Assembly (NCBI RefSeq): GCF_040448305.1
Contig: NZ_CP148752.1
Location: forward strand, 3,968,001 to 4,032,000
Origin: Pseudomonas fluorescens
GTDB taxonomy: Bacteria > Pseudomonadota > Gammaproteobacteria > Pseudomonadales > Pseudomonadaceae
DNA: 64,000 bases
Direction: 5' to 3'
Position 1 is the stretch's first letter; each line of letters begins with the position of its first letter. This document shows positions 27,146-35,237 of the stretch, piece by piece. Both the position numbers and the translations under genes were made by a program. The notes beneath the pieces were generated by a model. The model was not told where the DNA came from. It searched no databases and saw only the letters and a list, made by a program, of their open reading frames with translations.

Positions 27146-28642
27146 ATGACTCTCGAACAGACTTTACCGATCTGCATTGCTGGCCAATGGCGGCTGGGGC
27201 GTGGTGAACGCTACGCCACGTGCTACCCCGCCACCGGCGAAGCCGTTGCCTGGCTCAACGCCGCCAGTGTCGAAGACGTTGAAGAGGCCGTGCAAGGCGC
27301 CCACCAGGCGTTTCTGCACAGCGGCTGGGCGCAGCGCAAACCTCATGAACGCGCCTGCGTGCTGTACCGCATTGCCGAGCTGATCCGTGAGCGCAGCGAA
27401 GAACTGGCGCAATTGCAGCGCCAGGACAATGGCAAGCCGATCAACGAAACCCGCGCCCTGGTGGCCAGCGCGGCCGGCACCTTCCAGTTCTTCGCCGCGG
27501 CCTGTGAAACCCTCGAAGAAACCATCACGCCGTCCCGTGGTGATTTCGTCAGCATGAGCGTTTACGAGCCGATGGGTGTGATCGCCGCGATTACACCGTG
27601 GAACTCACCGATTGCCAGCGAAGCGCAGAAAGTCGCCCCGGCCCTGGCTGCCGGCAATGCGGTGGTCATCAAACCTGCGGAAATCACTCCGCTGATGGCC
27701 TTGCAACTGGCGCGCATCTGCGAAGACGCCGGGTTGCCCAAAGGCCTGCTCAGTGTGCTGCCGGGCAAGGGCTCGCTGCTCGGCGATGCGCTGACCCGTC
27801 ACCCGCTGGTCAAGCGCGTGTCGTTCACCGGCGGTACCAAAACCGGCAAGCACATTGCCCACATCGCCGCCGACAAGATGATGCCGGTGTCACTGGAACT
27901 GGGCGGCAAATCGCCGACCATCATCCTCGATGACGCCGACCTCGACCATGCGGTGGCCGGTGTGTTGTACGGCATCTTCAGTTCTTCGGGCGAAGCCTGC
28001 ATCGCCGGTTCGCGGTTGTTCGTCGCCCGCGCACTGTATGAGCCGTTCATGGCGCGCCTGGTGGCGGCGGCAGCCGAGTTGCGTGTCGGTGATCCGGCGG
28101 ATGAGCGTACGCAAATGGGCCCGCTGATCAGCGCCGGCCACCGCGAGTCGGTGGAACGCTATGTGGCGCTGGGGCTGGCAGAAGGCGGACGTCTGCTGCT
28201 CGGTGGCAAGCGCCCGAGCGGCGGCGTTTACGACCAGGGTTACTACTACCCGCCGACCATCCTCGAAGGTTTGAACAACAGCCAGCAAGTGTGCCAGGAA
28301 GAAATCTTCGGCCCGGTGCTGGTGGCCATGCCGTTCGACGACGAAGCGCAATTGCTGGAGCAGGCCAACGACAGCCTGTACGCCCTCGCCGCCGGCATCT
28401 GGACCGGCGACTACAAGCGCGCCTGGGCGCTGGGTCGAAAAATCCAGGCCGGTACGGTGTGGATCAACACCTACAAGCAGTTCTCGATTTCCACCCCGTT
28501 CGGTGGCTGGCGCGACAGTGGCCTGGGCCGCGAAAAAGGTCGACTCGGCATCCTGCAGTACATGGAACAGAAAAGCCTTTATTGGGGCATGAATGAACAG
28601 CCACTGGCCTGGGCCGGTGTGCAACGAGAGGTAGGGTTATGA
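27146..28642 (+). CDS. NAD(P)-dependent aldehyde dehydrogenase
   Basis: A 498-residue ALDH-superfamily enzyme. Asn153 lies in TPWNSP, the general base Glu251 in LELGGKSP and the catalytic nucleophile Cys285 in SSGEACIAGSR. Full length with normal spacing. It should oxidise an aldehyde or semialdehyde to the acid. By analogy with 2-aminophenol and 2-nitrobenzoate pathways, a semialdehyde from extradiol ring cleavage is a plausible substrate; the product of the TPP enzyme is another. It overlaps the dioxygenase gene by 4 bp. Confidence 0.92.
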   Translation: MTLEQTLPICIAGQWRLGRGERYATCYPATGEAVAWLNAASVEDVEEAVQGAHQAFLHSGWAQRKPHERACVLYRIAELIRERSEELAQLQRQDNGKPINETRALVASAAGTFQFFAAACETLEETITPSRGDFVSMSVYEPMGVIAAITPWNSPIASEAQKVAPALAAGNAVVIKPAEITPLMALQLARICEDAGLPKGLLSVLPGKGSLLGDALTRHPLVKRVSFTGGTKTGKHIAHIAADKMMPVSLELGGKSPTIILDDADLDHAVAGVLYGIFSSSGEACIAGSRLFVARALYEPFMARLVAAAAELRVGDPADERTQMGPLISAGHRESVERYVALGLAEGGRLLLGGKRPSGGVYDQGYYYPPTILEGLNNSQQVCQEEIFGPVLVAMPFDDEAQLLEQANDSLYALAAGIWTGDYKRAWALGRKIQAGTVWINTYKQFSISTPFGGWRDSGLGREKGRLGILQYMEQKSLYWGMNEQPLAWAGVQREVGL

Positions 28643-29604
28643 GCGTTTTAGGCATTGATGAAGTCACCTACGGTGTCGAGGACCTGGACACCAGCGCACG
28701 GTTTTTCAGTGACTGGGGCCTGAGCAAAGTCAGCGAACAACCTGACGAGGTGATCTTTGAAACCCTCAACGGCTGCCGCGTGGTGCTCGCCGACATCAAT
28801 AAGGCTGGCCTGCCGCCGGCCATCGAGCCCGGTTCAACCGTGCGCGAAGTGGTCTGGGGCGTCGAAAGCGACGCCGACCTGAAGCTTTACAGCGAACGAA
28901 TCGCCAACGATCCGGGCTTCATCGAAGCGAACGGCCGTATTGGTTGCACCGACCCCAATGGCCTGGCGATCCGTCTGCAGGTGACCCGCAAGCGTGAACT
29001 GAACATTGAGTGCAGCGGCCATAACACCTGGCAAACCAAGGGCCGGATCAACAAGGCTGCGCCGGTCTACGAACGCGCAACACCCATCGAGGTCGGGCAT
29101 GTGGTGTTTTTCGTCAAGGACGTCAACGCCTGCGAAGCCTTCTATCACGAGCGCTTCGGCTTCCAGGCCTCAGACCGCTATCCGGATCGCGGCGCGTTCC
29201 TGCGCACCGCTGAAGAAGGCGGTCACCACGATCTGTTCATGCTGCAACTGCCCGCCCCTCGCGCCGGCCTGAACCACGTCGCCTTCACCGTGCGCGATGT
29301 GCACGAAGTGTTCGGCGGCGGCATGCACATTTCCCGCAGCGGCTGGGCCACTGAAATCGGCCCGGGGCGGCACCCGGTGTCTTCGGCCTTCTTCTGGTAC
29401 TTCAAGAACCCGGCCGGCGCGCTGGTCGAGTACTACGCCGACGAAGACCAACTGACCGGCGAATGGGAACCACGCGACTTCGAACCCGGCCCGACAGTCT
29501 TCGCCGAATGGGCGATTGCTGGCGGCATCGATGGCAATACCCGCCGCCAGCAAAACGTCGAGGCGCCGCAAGGCAAGTTCCTGACTGACAAACCGAAGCC
29601 CTGA
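28639..29604 (+). CDS. VOC-superfamily extradiol-type dioxygenase
   Basis: A 321-residue protein with two glyoxalase/dioxygenase modules, residues 1-120 and 145-270. The second keeps the type I extradiol facial triad: His154 (VGHVVFFVKD), His213 (LNHVAFTVRD) and Glu264 (LVEYYADED). It should therefore bind Fe(II) or Mn(II) and may open a catechol- or aminophenol-like ring. The C-terminal 50 residues beyond the fold are unusual and Arg/Gln/Pro-rich. It is translationally coupled to the aldehyde dehydrogenase, which fits oxidation of its ring-fission product. Confidence 0.83.
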   Translation: MSVLGIDEVTYGVEDLDTSARFFSDWGLSKVSEQPDEVIFETLNGCRVVLADINKAGLPPAIEPGSTVREVVWGVESDADLKLYSERIANDPGFIEANGRIGCTDPNGLAIRLQVTRKRELNIECSGHNTWQTKGRINKAAPVYERATPIEVGHVVFFVKDVNACEAFYHERFGFQASDRYPDRGAFLRTAEEGGHHDLFMLQLPAPRAGLNHVAFTVRDVHEVFGGGMHISRSGWATEIGPGRHPVSSAFFWYFKNPAGALVEYYADEDQLTGEWEPRDFEPGPTVFAEWAIAGGIDGNTRRQQNVEAPQGKFLTDKPKP

Positions 29605-29617
29605 GCAGGTCACGAGC

Positions 29618-29935
29618 ATGAGCGAATCCTTGCTGGTGACCGTGCTGCTCAAGCACGACCAATCGAAAAACCTGGAAGACATTCAGCGGCACATGAAACA
29701 GCAGGACTGGTGGGAGCGCTTTCCCCCGCAAGGCGTCGAGGTGATGTCCTGGACCGTGGCCATGGGCCTGGGCCAGATCGTCACCCTGCGTTTGCCGCCG
29801 AGCCTGCTGCCGACCCTCAACGTCGAGCTCGAACGCTCGGCCTGGGGCGTGTTCAGCACCGAAGTTTTCCCGACGTATGACTTTATCCCCGTGCGCGAAA
29901 CGATCCGCGAACGGGTACGCAACGGAGGTCAATGA
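29618..29935 (+). CDS. Small operon protein, unknown; possible alpha/beta-barrel fold
   Basis: A 105-residue soluble protein. The N-terminal strand LLVTVLLKHD, a helix with LEDIQRHMKQQDWWERFPP, and later strands around VEVMSWTVAMGLGQIVTLRL suggest a beta-alpha-beta-beta ferredoxin-like fold as in dimeric alpha/beta-barrel proteins. No catalytic motif is recognised. It lies 13 bp after the dioxygenase gene and 1 bp before the next small gene. It may be an isomerase, a carrier or an accessory subunit. Function unknown. Confidence 0.75.
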   Translation: MSESLLVTVLLKHDQSKNLEDIQRHMKQQDWWERFPPQGVEVMSWTVAMGLGQIVTLRLPPSLLPTLNVELERSAWGVFSTEVFPTYDFIPVRETIRERVRNGGQ

Positions 29936-29936
29936 A

Positions 29937-30164
29937 ATGAGCAATACCGAACCCTACCTGCAGCCCAATCAGGCCCGCAAGCGCCCCAACACCCAGTTCG
30001 AAGAGTTGCTGGGCGACTCCATCGAACGCGCCTTCGGCAACGGGGTGACCGAGTTGCCCGACCTGCTCGCGCACCTGAACCTGGCGGGTCCGCCCTGCCC
30101 CCTGACCACCGGCGAATGGACACCGGACGCCTATAAAACCCTGATGGCTCGGCTGGGCGAATGA
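29937..30164 (+). CDS. Small operon protein, possible helix-turn-helix-like
   Basis: A 75-residue protein starting at 29937 with GGAGG upstream. The Arg/Lys-rich N-terminus (PNQARKRPNTQFEELLGDS) is followed by short helices, ELPDLLAHLNLAG, and the end TGEWTPDAYKTLMARLGE. That last part resembles a resolvase-like helix-turn-helix, but the protein has no recombinase catalytic region. In an enzyme operon it might instead be a small subunit contacting the Rieske oxygenase, whose gene follows 21 bp later. I rate both ideas as speculative. Confidence 0.7.
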   Translation: MSNTEPYLQPNQARKRPNTQFEELLGDSIERAFGNGVTELPDLLAHLNLAGPPCPLTTGEWTPDAYKTLMARLGE

Positions 30165-30185
30165 CCCGCCGGAGGTAAATAAGAA

Positions 30186-31220
30186 ATGAACATGAACACA
30201 ACCGTTGATCCTGTAGAAAACCTCCTGGCAAATGGCTTGAAGAACCTCTGGTTCCCGGTCCTGCCGAGCGACCAACTGGGCGAGAAGCCGGTGTCGATCC
30301 GTCGACTGGGCTACAAGATTGCCTTGTGGCGTGACAATGACGGCAGTGTGCATGCCCTCGAAGACCATTGCCCACATCGCGGCGCACCGTTGTCCCAGGG
30401 CCCGGTATTGGGTGATCGTCTGCAATGCCCTTATCACGGCGTCGAAGTGCGCTGCGACGGTACCGTCACCAAGGTTCCCGGCAGCCCCGGTTGCAAACTC
30501 GAAGGCAGCCGCCCGACCCGGATGTTCCACACCCGTGAAGCCGCCGGCGCGATCTTTCTCTACAACGCCGCCGAACCGCACGTTGAAAACCCACCGGAAC
30601 TGGTGCTGCCCGAGCAGCTGACTTCCCCGGAGTGGAGCAGCTTCGTCTGCTACGCCGAGTGGAAAGGCGACTACCGCTACGTCATCGACAACGTCATGGA
30701 CCCGATGCACGGCACCTACCTGCACAAGATGTCGCACTCCATGAGCGAAGGCGAAGCCACCGCCAAGTTCGTCACCCGCGACACCGACAAAGGTTTCTTC
30801 TTCGAGAAGGAAGGCCAGCGCGGGGTGAACTTCGACTGGACCGAATTCATGGACGACAGCTGCCACTGGCTGCGCCTGGAAATCCCGTATCCGAAAACCG
30901 GCGGCCCGGGCGGTAACTTCACCATCATCGGCAGCTACACGCCGAGCGGCCCTTCCATGTCGGCGGTGTTCCACTGGCGTTGCCGCCCACTGACCGGCTG
31001 GCAACGCGACACCTGGCGGTTCCTCTACAAGAATCGTCTGGAAGCCCGCCACTGGGCGGTGCTGGAACAGGATCGGACGCTGCTCGAATTCATGGAACCA
31101 GACGCCAACCAGCGGGAAAACCTCTACCAGCACGACCTTGGTGTAGTGCGCCTGCGTCGCTACCTGAAAAACGCGGCCAAGGCCCAACTGGAGCTGATCG
31201 ACGCGAAGCAATTGTCATGA
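30186..31220 (+). CDS. Rieske-type non-heme iron oxygenase, catalytic subunit
   Basis: A 344-residue oxygenase. The Rieske [2Fe-2S] ligands are Cys62, His64, Cys81 and His84 (CPH and CPYH). The mononuclear iron motif NVMDPMHGTYLH supplies His175 and His180, with Asp172 as the bridging aspartate. Its length and single-subunit nature match VanA-like, O-demethylating or monooxygenating enzymes rather than alpha-beta ring dioxygenases. Electrons should come from the PDR/VanB-type reductase encoded two genes later. It probably begins degradation by hydroxylating or dealkylating the substrate. Confidence 0.92.
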   Translation: MNMNTTVDPVENLLANGLKNLWFPVLPSDQLGEKPVSIRRLGYKIALWRDNDGSVHALEDHCPHRGAPLSQGPVLGDRLQCPYHGVEVRCDGTVTKVPGSPGCKLEGSRPTRMFHTREAAGAIFLYNAAEPHVENPPELVLPEQLTSPEWSSFVCYAEWKGDYRYVIDNVMDPMHGTYLHKMSHSMSEGEATAKFVTRDTDKGFFFEKEGQRGVNFDWTEFMDDSCHWLRLEIPYPKTGGPGGNFTIIGSYTPSGPSMSAVFHWRCRPLTGWQRDTWRFLYKNRLEARHWAVLEQDRTLLEFMEPDANQRENLYQHDLGVVRLRRYLKNAAKAQLELIDAKQLS

Positions 31221-31654
31221 ACGCAGCGGTGCAACGTGTTCAGGCCGACTCGCTGAACGAGTCGGCCAGCAACACCTGGTCGAATGCCTTGCTGATCGGC
31301 AACGAGGTGGTGATGTCCGGCATGACCGGTCATCCCGCCACGCGCCTTGCCGCTGAATCCGGCACGCCGCTCGATACCTATGCCCAGACCCTGGTGGTGC
31401 TGGGCAAGGTTCGAGCGCTGGTCGAAGCGGCCGGTGGCCATGTCGGCAATATCTACCGGCTCACGGTGTATGTCACCGCCATCGCCGACAAGGACGAAGT
31501 GGGTCGCGCGCGTCGCGACTTCTTCGCCGGTCAGGCGCTGTTCCCGACCTCCACGCTGGTCGAAGTGAGCGCGCTGGTGTTTCCCGAACTGCGGGTGGAG
31601 ATCGAGGCCGGCGCGCGTCTCGATCTCGATTTGCGAACTGTCGAAAAGAGGTGA
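31217..31654 (+). CDS. RidA-family (YjgF/YER057c) protein
   Basis: A 145-residue RidA-fold protein. NALLIGNEVVMSGMTGHPA, VLGKVRALVEAAGGHVGNIY and the C-terminal PELRVEIEAGARLDLDL are recognisable family segments. The conserved arginine of enamine-deaminating members lies near the C-terminus (ELRVEIEA). RidA-family members include 2-aminomuconate deaminases of aminophenol pathways. Its place between the Rieske oxygenase and its reductase, with 4-bp and 3-bp junctions, argues for a dedicated catabolic deaminase rather than general imine detoxification. Confidence 0.87.
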   Translation: MNAAVQRVQADSLNESASNTWSNALLIGNEVVMSGMTGHPATRLAAESGTPLDTYAQTLVVLGKVRALVEAAGGHVGNIYRLTVYVTAIADKDEVGRARRDFFAGQALFPTSTLVEVSALVFPELRVEIEAGARLDLDLRTVEKR

Positions 31655-31657
31655 CCG

Positions 31658-32617
31658 ATGTCCATTTCCTCCCCCCTCACCGCGCTTGTGCATACCCTGC
31701 GCTACGAAGCCGAAGGCATCATCAGTGTCGAGTTGCGGCCCTACGGCGACACGGTATTCGCCCCGTTCGAAGCCGGTTCGCACATTGATCTGCATCTGCC
31801 CAACGGGCTGGTGCGCAGCTACTCACTGCTCAACTCGCCGAGCGATCGAGACCGCTATGTGGTCGGCATCCTGCGTGATCGCAACAGCCGTGGTGGTTCG
31901 GAATATGTGCATGGGCAACTGCGGGTCGGCATGCAACTGCCGATTTCGGCACCGCGCAATAACTTCCAGCTCGACCTGAGCGCCAGGCACAGCGTGCTGG
32001 TAGCCGGCGGTATCGGTATCACGCCGATCTACTGCATGTTCCGCCAATTGCTGGCACTGGGAAAATCTGCCGAACTGATCTACTGCGCCCGTTCGCGGCA
32101 GGAAGCGGCACTGGTGGAAGAACTCAGCGGTCTGAGCGCCAAGGTGGTTTACCACTTCAATGACGAAAAAGGCATGCCGCCGGACCTGAGCGCCTACCTG
32201 GCAGGCCAGCCCGACGACACGCATTTTTATTGCTGCGGTCCGACACCGATGCTCGATGCCTTTGAAAGCACCTGCGAAGGCCTGGGTTATCCCCATGCGC
32301 ATATCGAGCGTTTCGCCGCGGCTGAACTGCCGCCGTCCGAAGACGCGCAGAGCAGTTACAGCGTCGAGCTGAAAAAGTCCGGCAAGACACTGTCGATCGA
32401 ACCGGGCCTGAGTTTGCTCGATGTGTTGCTAGAGGCCGGTTGTGACATCGAGTACAGCTGTCGCGAAGGCGTTTGTGGTTCCTGCGAAACGCGGGTGCTG
32501 GAGGGTGATGTCGACCACCGTGACGGCGTGCTGACCAAAGCCGAGCGTGCCGCGAATAAATCAATGATGGTGTGTGTATCCGGCTGCAAGAGCCGGCGAC
32601 TGGTGCTCGACCTGTAA
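31658..32617 (+). CDS. PDR/VanB-type oxygenase reductase
   Basis: A 319-residue flavin and iron-sulfur reductase. The flavin motif RSYSLLN is at 53-59. The nucleotide-binding motifs are AGGIGITP at 116-123 and CCGPTPM at 192-198. The C-terminal plant-type ferredoxin has Cys268, Cys273, Cys276 and Cys306. It transfers electrons from NAD(P)H through FMN and [2Fe-2S] to the Rieske oxygenase. It is the last gene of the operon and is followed by a strong terminator. Confidence 0.93.
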   Translation: MSISSPLTALVHTLRYEAEGIISVELRPYGDTVFAPFEAGSHIDLHLPNGLVRSYSLLNSPSDRDRYVVGILRDRNSRGGSEYVHGQLRVGMQLPISAPRNNFQLDLSARHSVLVAGGIGITPIYCMFRQLLALGKSAELIYCARSRQEAALVEELSGLSAKVVYHFNDEKGMPPDLSAYLAGQPDDTHFYCCGPTPMLDAFESTCEGLGYPHAHIERFAAAELPPSEDAQSSYSVELKKSGKTLSIEPGLSLLDVLLEAGCDIEYSCREGVCGSCETRVLEGDVDHRDGVLTKAERAANKSMMVCVSGCKSRRLVLDL

Positions 32618-32640
32618 CACCTCTATTTCACCCGTTAAAC

Positions 32641-32668
32641 AGGCCGACTTTATGTCGGCCTTTTTTAT
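32641..32668 (+). terminator. Rho-independent terminator ending the catabolic operon
   Basis: Arms AGGCCGAC (32641-32648) and GTCGGCCT surround a TTTAT loop, followed by TTTTTT. It separates the operon from the downstream porin gene, which therefore needs its own promoter. Confidence 0.9.
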
Positions 32669-32751
32669 GCGCATGAAGTTACATCGCACAGTTAACGTGC
32701 ACTTTGGTTACCCCCGCGACCTCACGTTTCACGGGCAATACAAGGAAATGC

Positions 32752-32766
32752 GTTTCCTATATAAAC
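32752..32766. promoter_or_regulatory. Operator-like motif GTTTCCTATATAAAC before the porin
   Basis: A near-palindromic 15-bp site resembling the GTTTCATATATGAAAC palindrome at 17946. It lies in AT-rich DNA 235 bp before the porin start. Probable shared operator with the catabolic operon. Confidence 0.42.
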
Positions 32767-32857
32767 AATTGTTTTTACTAGGTTTATTCCTGACTGAAAG
32801 TGCAGCCAGCAGTTGGCATAGTTTCTGCTCTATATCTATCAGATTCATATGTCATAC

Positions 32858-32878
32858 GCCGTATTACCTATGAAACAG
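32858..32878 (+). promoter_or_regulatory. 21-bp element shared with the ABC operon promoter
   Basis: GCCGTATTACCTATGAAACAG matches 18061-18081 in 18 of 21 positions. It lies about 122 bp before the porin start codon and supports co-regulation of porin and operon. Confidence 0.45.
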
Positions 32879-33000
32879 TAAAAATAAAAACCCACGCCAC
32901 ATAGCAACATTCGAACGTTTCCAGCCATTGCCACTTTAAAGGCAAGCGGAGAAGTGTTGCCGGTCACTTTGTAGCGCTCAACATTGCAGGGGAAGTCAGC

Positions 33001-34230
33001 ATGAAGAATTACGTTATAGGTCTGGGACTGTTGATGAGCAGCTGCCTCAGCTTCGCAGGCGAACCCGGTCCTGCTGCGCCAGAGTCATCGGCCACCGCGA
33101 AAAAGCCGTTTCCGCATATCGCCTGGCGTAGCGAGGACGGCCAAAGCAGCCTGGACATCGGCGGCGCCTTGCGCACCAACTATCGCGATGAGCATTGGGA
33201 TACTACCGAAAACAATGGCCGGTTTCTGTTCGACACCTTCCGTATCGATGTGCAAGCGACTTACAAGAACCTCTACAGTGATGTCGGCTACTGGTTCCAG
33301 GACGACGGTAAACGTTCCATCGATCGTGGTTTCGTTGGCTATCGCCTGAACAGCAATTCCAATCTGCAAGTGGGGGCGCCGTTCAAACCGTTCGGGCTGG
33401 AACCCTACCCGCAATTCGGCTGGAGCTATCACCTGCCCTTCTTCATGGGTTACGGCGTCAGCGCCGGCACCGGTTTGAAGTACAGCTACAAGGACAAGGA
33501 CTGGGACCTGCAGCTGGGGTACTTCCCGCGCATGTTGCCTTCCGACATCCGCTACTCGCCGGAGGTCGGCCGTTACGCCGATCTCAAGGACAATGCGATT
33601 CCCTTTATCCAGTCGCGCCAGGATAACGAGAAGCACAACCAGCTCAATGCACGCGTCGCGCGGACCTTTGTCAACGATGGCTGGAAAACCGAAATCGGCG
33701 CATCGCTGGCCACTGCCCAGCTCTATAACGCCACCACCAAGGATGACGGCGACTATTGGGCCGGCGGCATCCACGCCATCATCAACGCCGGTCAGTGGAC
33801 CGTCAGCACCCAAGGCATTCGCTACGAATACGACCCGAAAAACCCGACCGGCGTCAGCGACGATTCAATACTCATGGGCGGCAACGGGCTGACGCCCGCT
33901 TACCTGATTGCCGCCAAAGCCACCATCGCTTCGCTGAACGTCAGCTACGACATCCCCACGCCGAAACTGGGGCAGTTGAAGAAAATCAAACTGTACAACG
34001 ACTACAGCCGCATGATGAAAGACAAGAGCGGTTGGGACGACTCGCAGATGTACACCGTCGGTGCACAGTTCCTCGCGATGCCGATCATGGCGTGGGTCGA
34101 CCTGACCTGGGCGAAAAACGCCAACCCCTATGGCGGTGCAGAAAATGGCACCGGGTTTACCAATACCAGTTCAACAGGCAGTAATCAGTGGTACTACCGA
34201 ACAAACATCAATATCGGGTACTACTTTTGA
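33001..34230 (+). CDS. Outer-membrane porin (OprP/OprO-like superfamily)
   Basis: A 409-residue protein with a signal peptide ending at LSFAGEP, around residues 15-22. The mature part has alternating strands, such as IDVQATYKNLYSDVGYWFQD and VARTFVNDGWKTEIGASLA, and ends in the aromatic strand TNINIGYYF. This fits a 16-18-strand barrel of the phosphate-selective porin-like group, which in Pseudomonas is often linked to aromatic catabolic clusters. The shared promoter motifs suggest that it passes the operon's substrate. A start at 33001 follows GGGGAAG at about 9 bp. Confidence 0.82.
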   Translation: MKNYVIGLGLLMSSCLSFAGEPGPAAPESSATAKKPFPHIAWRSEDGQSSLDIGGALRTNYRDEHWDTTENNGRFLFDTFRIDVQATYKNLYSDVGYWFQDDGKRSIDRGFVGYRLNSNSNLQVGAPFKPFGLEPYPQFGWSYHLPFFMGYGVSAGTGLKYSYKDKDWDLQLGYFPRMLPSDIRYSPEVGRYADLKDNAIPFIQSRQDNEKHNQLNARVARTFVNDGWKTEIGASLATAQLYNATTKDDGDYWAGGIHAIINAGQWTVSTQGIRYEYDPKNPTGVSDDSILMGGNGLTPAYLIAAKATIASLNVSYDIPTPKLGQLKKIKLYNDYSRMMKDKSGWDDSQMYTVGAQFLAMPIMAWVDLTWAKNANPYGGAENGTGFTNTSSTGSNQWYYRTNINIGYYF

Positions 34231-34310
34231 TTCACGGGTATTTGCCACTGAAGGGAGTCGATTGCTGCCCTTTCCGACCGGCAGCCATCGGCCCACCGAA
34301 GGTCTGCCGG

Positions 34311-35237
34311 TCAAATGGCCCATGGGGGCGCGGGGATAAACTTTGACTCAATCCATTGTTTGAACGCGACGACCACGGCACCCGGAAATTTGGCCGATGG
34401 CCTGACCAGGTAGACCCCACCGGCGGTGTCCAATTGCCAGTCAGGAAGAACATGCAACAGCCTCCCGGCAGCAATATCACGACTCATCAACCAGTCACCT
34501 GCCCCCAGTATTCCGGCATCGGCGCGGGCCGCTGCCAGTAATGATTCGCTGTCATTGGCCGTCAGGTTTCCTTTGGGAGAAACCGTCTGCAGCTCATTGC
34601 CGCAATGGAGTCTCCACTGGGGAAAAGACGCAAGGCCACTGAAGCGAAGGCAATTGTGCCGGATCAGGTCCTGTGGCGTTTCGGGCATGCCGTGCTGTCC
34701 GATGTAAGCAGGCGAGGCACAGAGTATCCGCCGATGGTCACTCAGTTTCTTGGCGATCAACCGGCTGTCTTCCAACTCTCCGATTCGGATCGCCACGTCA
34801 AAACCTTCATCGATGATGTCGACCAGACGCTCGCTGTAGTCTGCAAGGATCGAGACATGCGGATGAGCCTTGAGAAACTCCGGCAGCATCGGGCCAAGCC
34901 AACGCCTGCCCATGGCTGCCGGCAATGCAAGGCGCAAAGTACCGCGGATTTCGCTGGCGCCCTCGGACGCTTGCTGCTGCGCTTCATTCATCAATTCGAT
35001 GGCCGAGCGAAGGCGCTGCTCCAGCCTGGCACCTGTTTCAGTGATTCGAACCTGCCGGGTGGAGCGCTCCACGAGCCGAACGCCAAGGCGCTTTTCCATT
35101 GCGGCGAGTCGTTTCGAGACGACTGTAGGGTGTCGCTGCAATAGCCGGCCAGCTCCGACAAATGAGCCTTGCGAGGCCACGGCCAGAAACGCAGCGATTT
35201 CGTCACTGTACTGATTGTTCAGAACATCAAGATTCAT
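34311..35237 (-). CDS. LysR-family transcriptional regulator
   Basis: A 308-residue LTTR. The N-terminal helix-turn-helix includes FVGAGRLLQRHPTVVSKRLA, a little unusual in having HPTVVSKRL at the recognition helix. It is followed by the effector-binding domain with GIRIGELEDS-like text (VAIRIGELEDSRLIAKKL). Its start overlaps the end of the quinone oxidoreductase gene by 4 bp, so the two are co-transcribed from the oxidoreductase promoter. This differs from the usual divergent layout of LysR genes. The target could be the pair itself. Confidence 0.9.
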   Translation of the reverse strand: MNLDVLNNQYSDEIAAFLAVASQGSFVGAGRLLQRHPTVVSKRLAAMEKRLGVRLVERSTRQVRITETGARLEQRLRSAIELMNEAQQQASEGASEIRGTLRLALPAAMGRRWLGPMLPEFLKAHPHVSILADYSERLVDIIDEGFDVAIRIGELEDSRLIAKKLSDHRRILCASPAYIGQHGMPETPQDLIRHNCLRFSGLASFPQWRLHCGNELQTVSPKGNLTANDSESLLAAARADAGILGAGDWLMSRDIAAGRLLHVLPDWQLDTAGGVYLVRPSAKFPGAVVVAFKQWIESKFIPAPPWAI

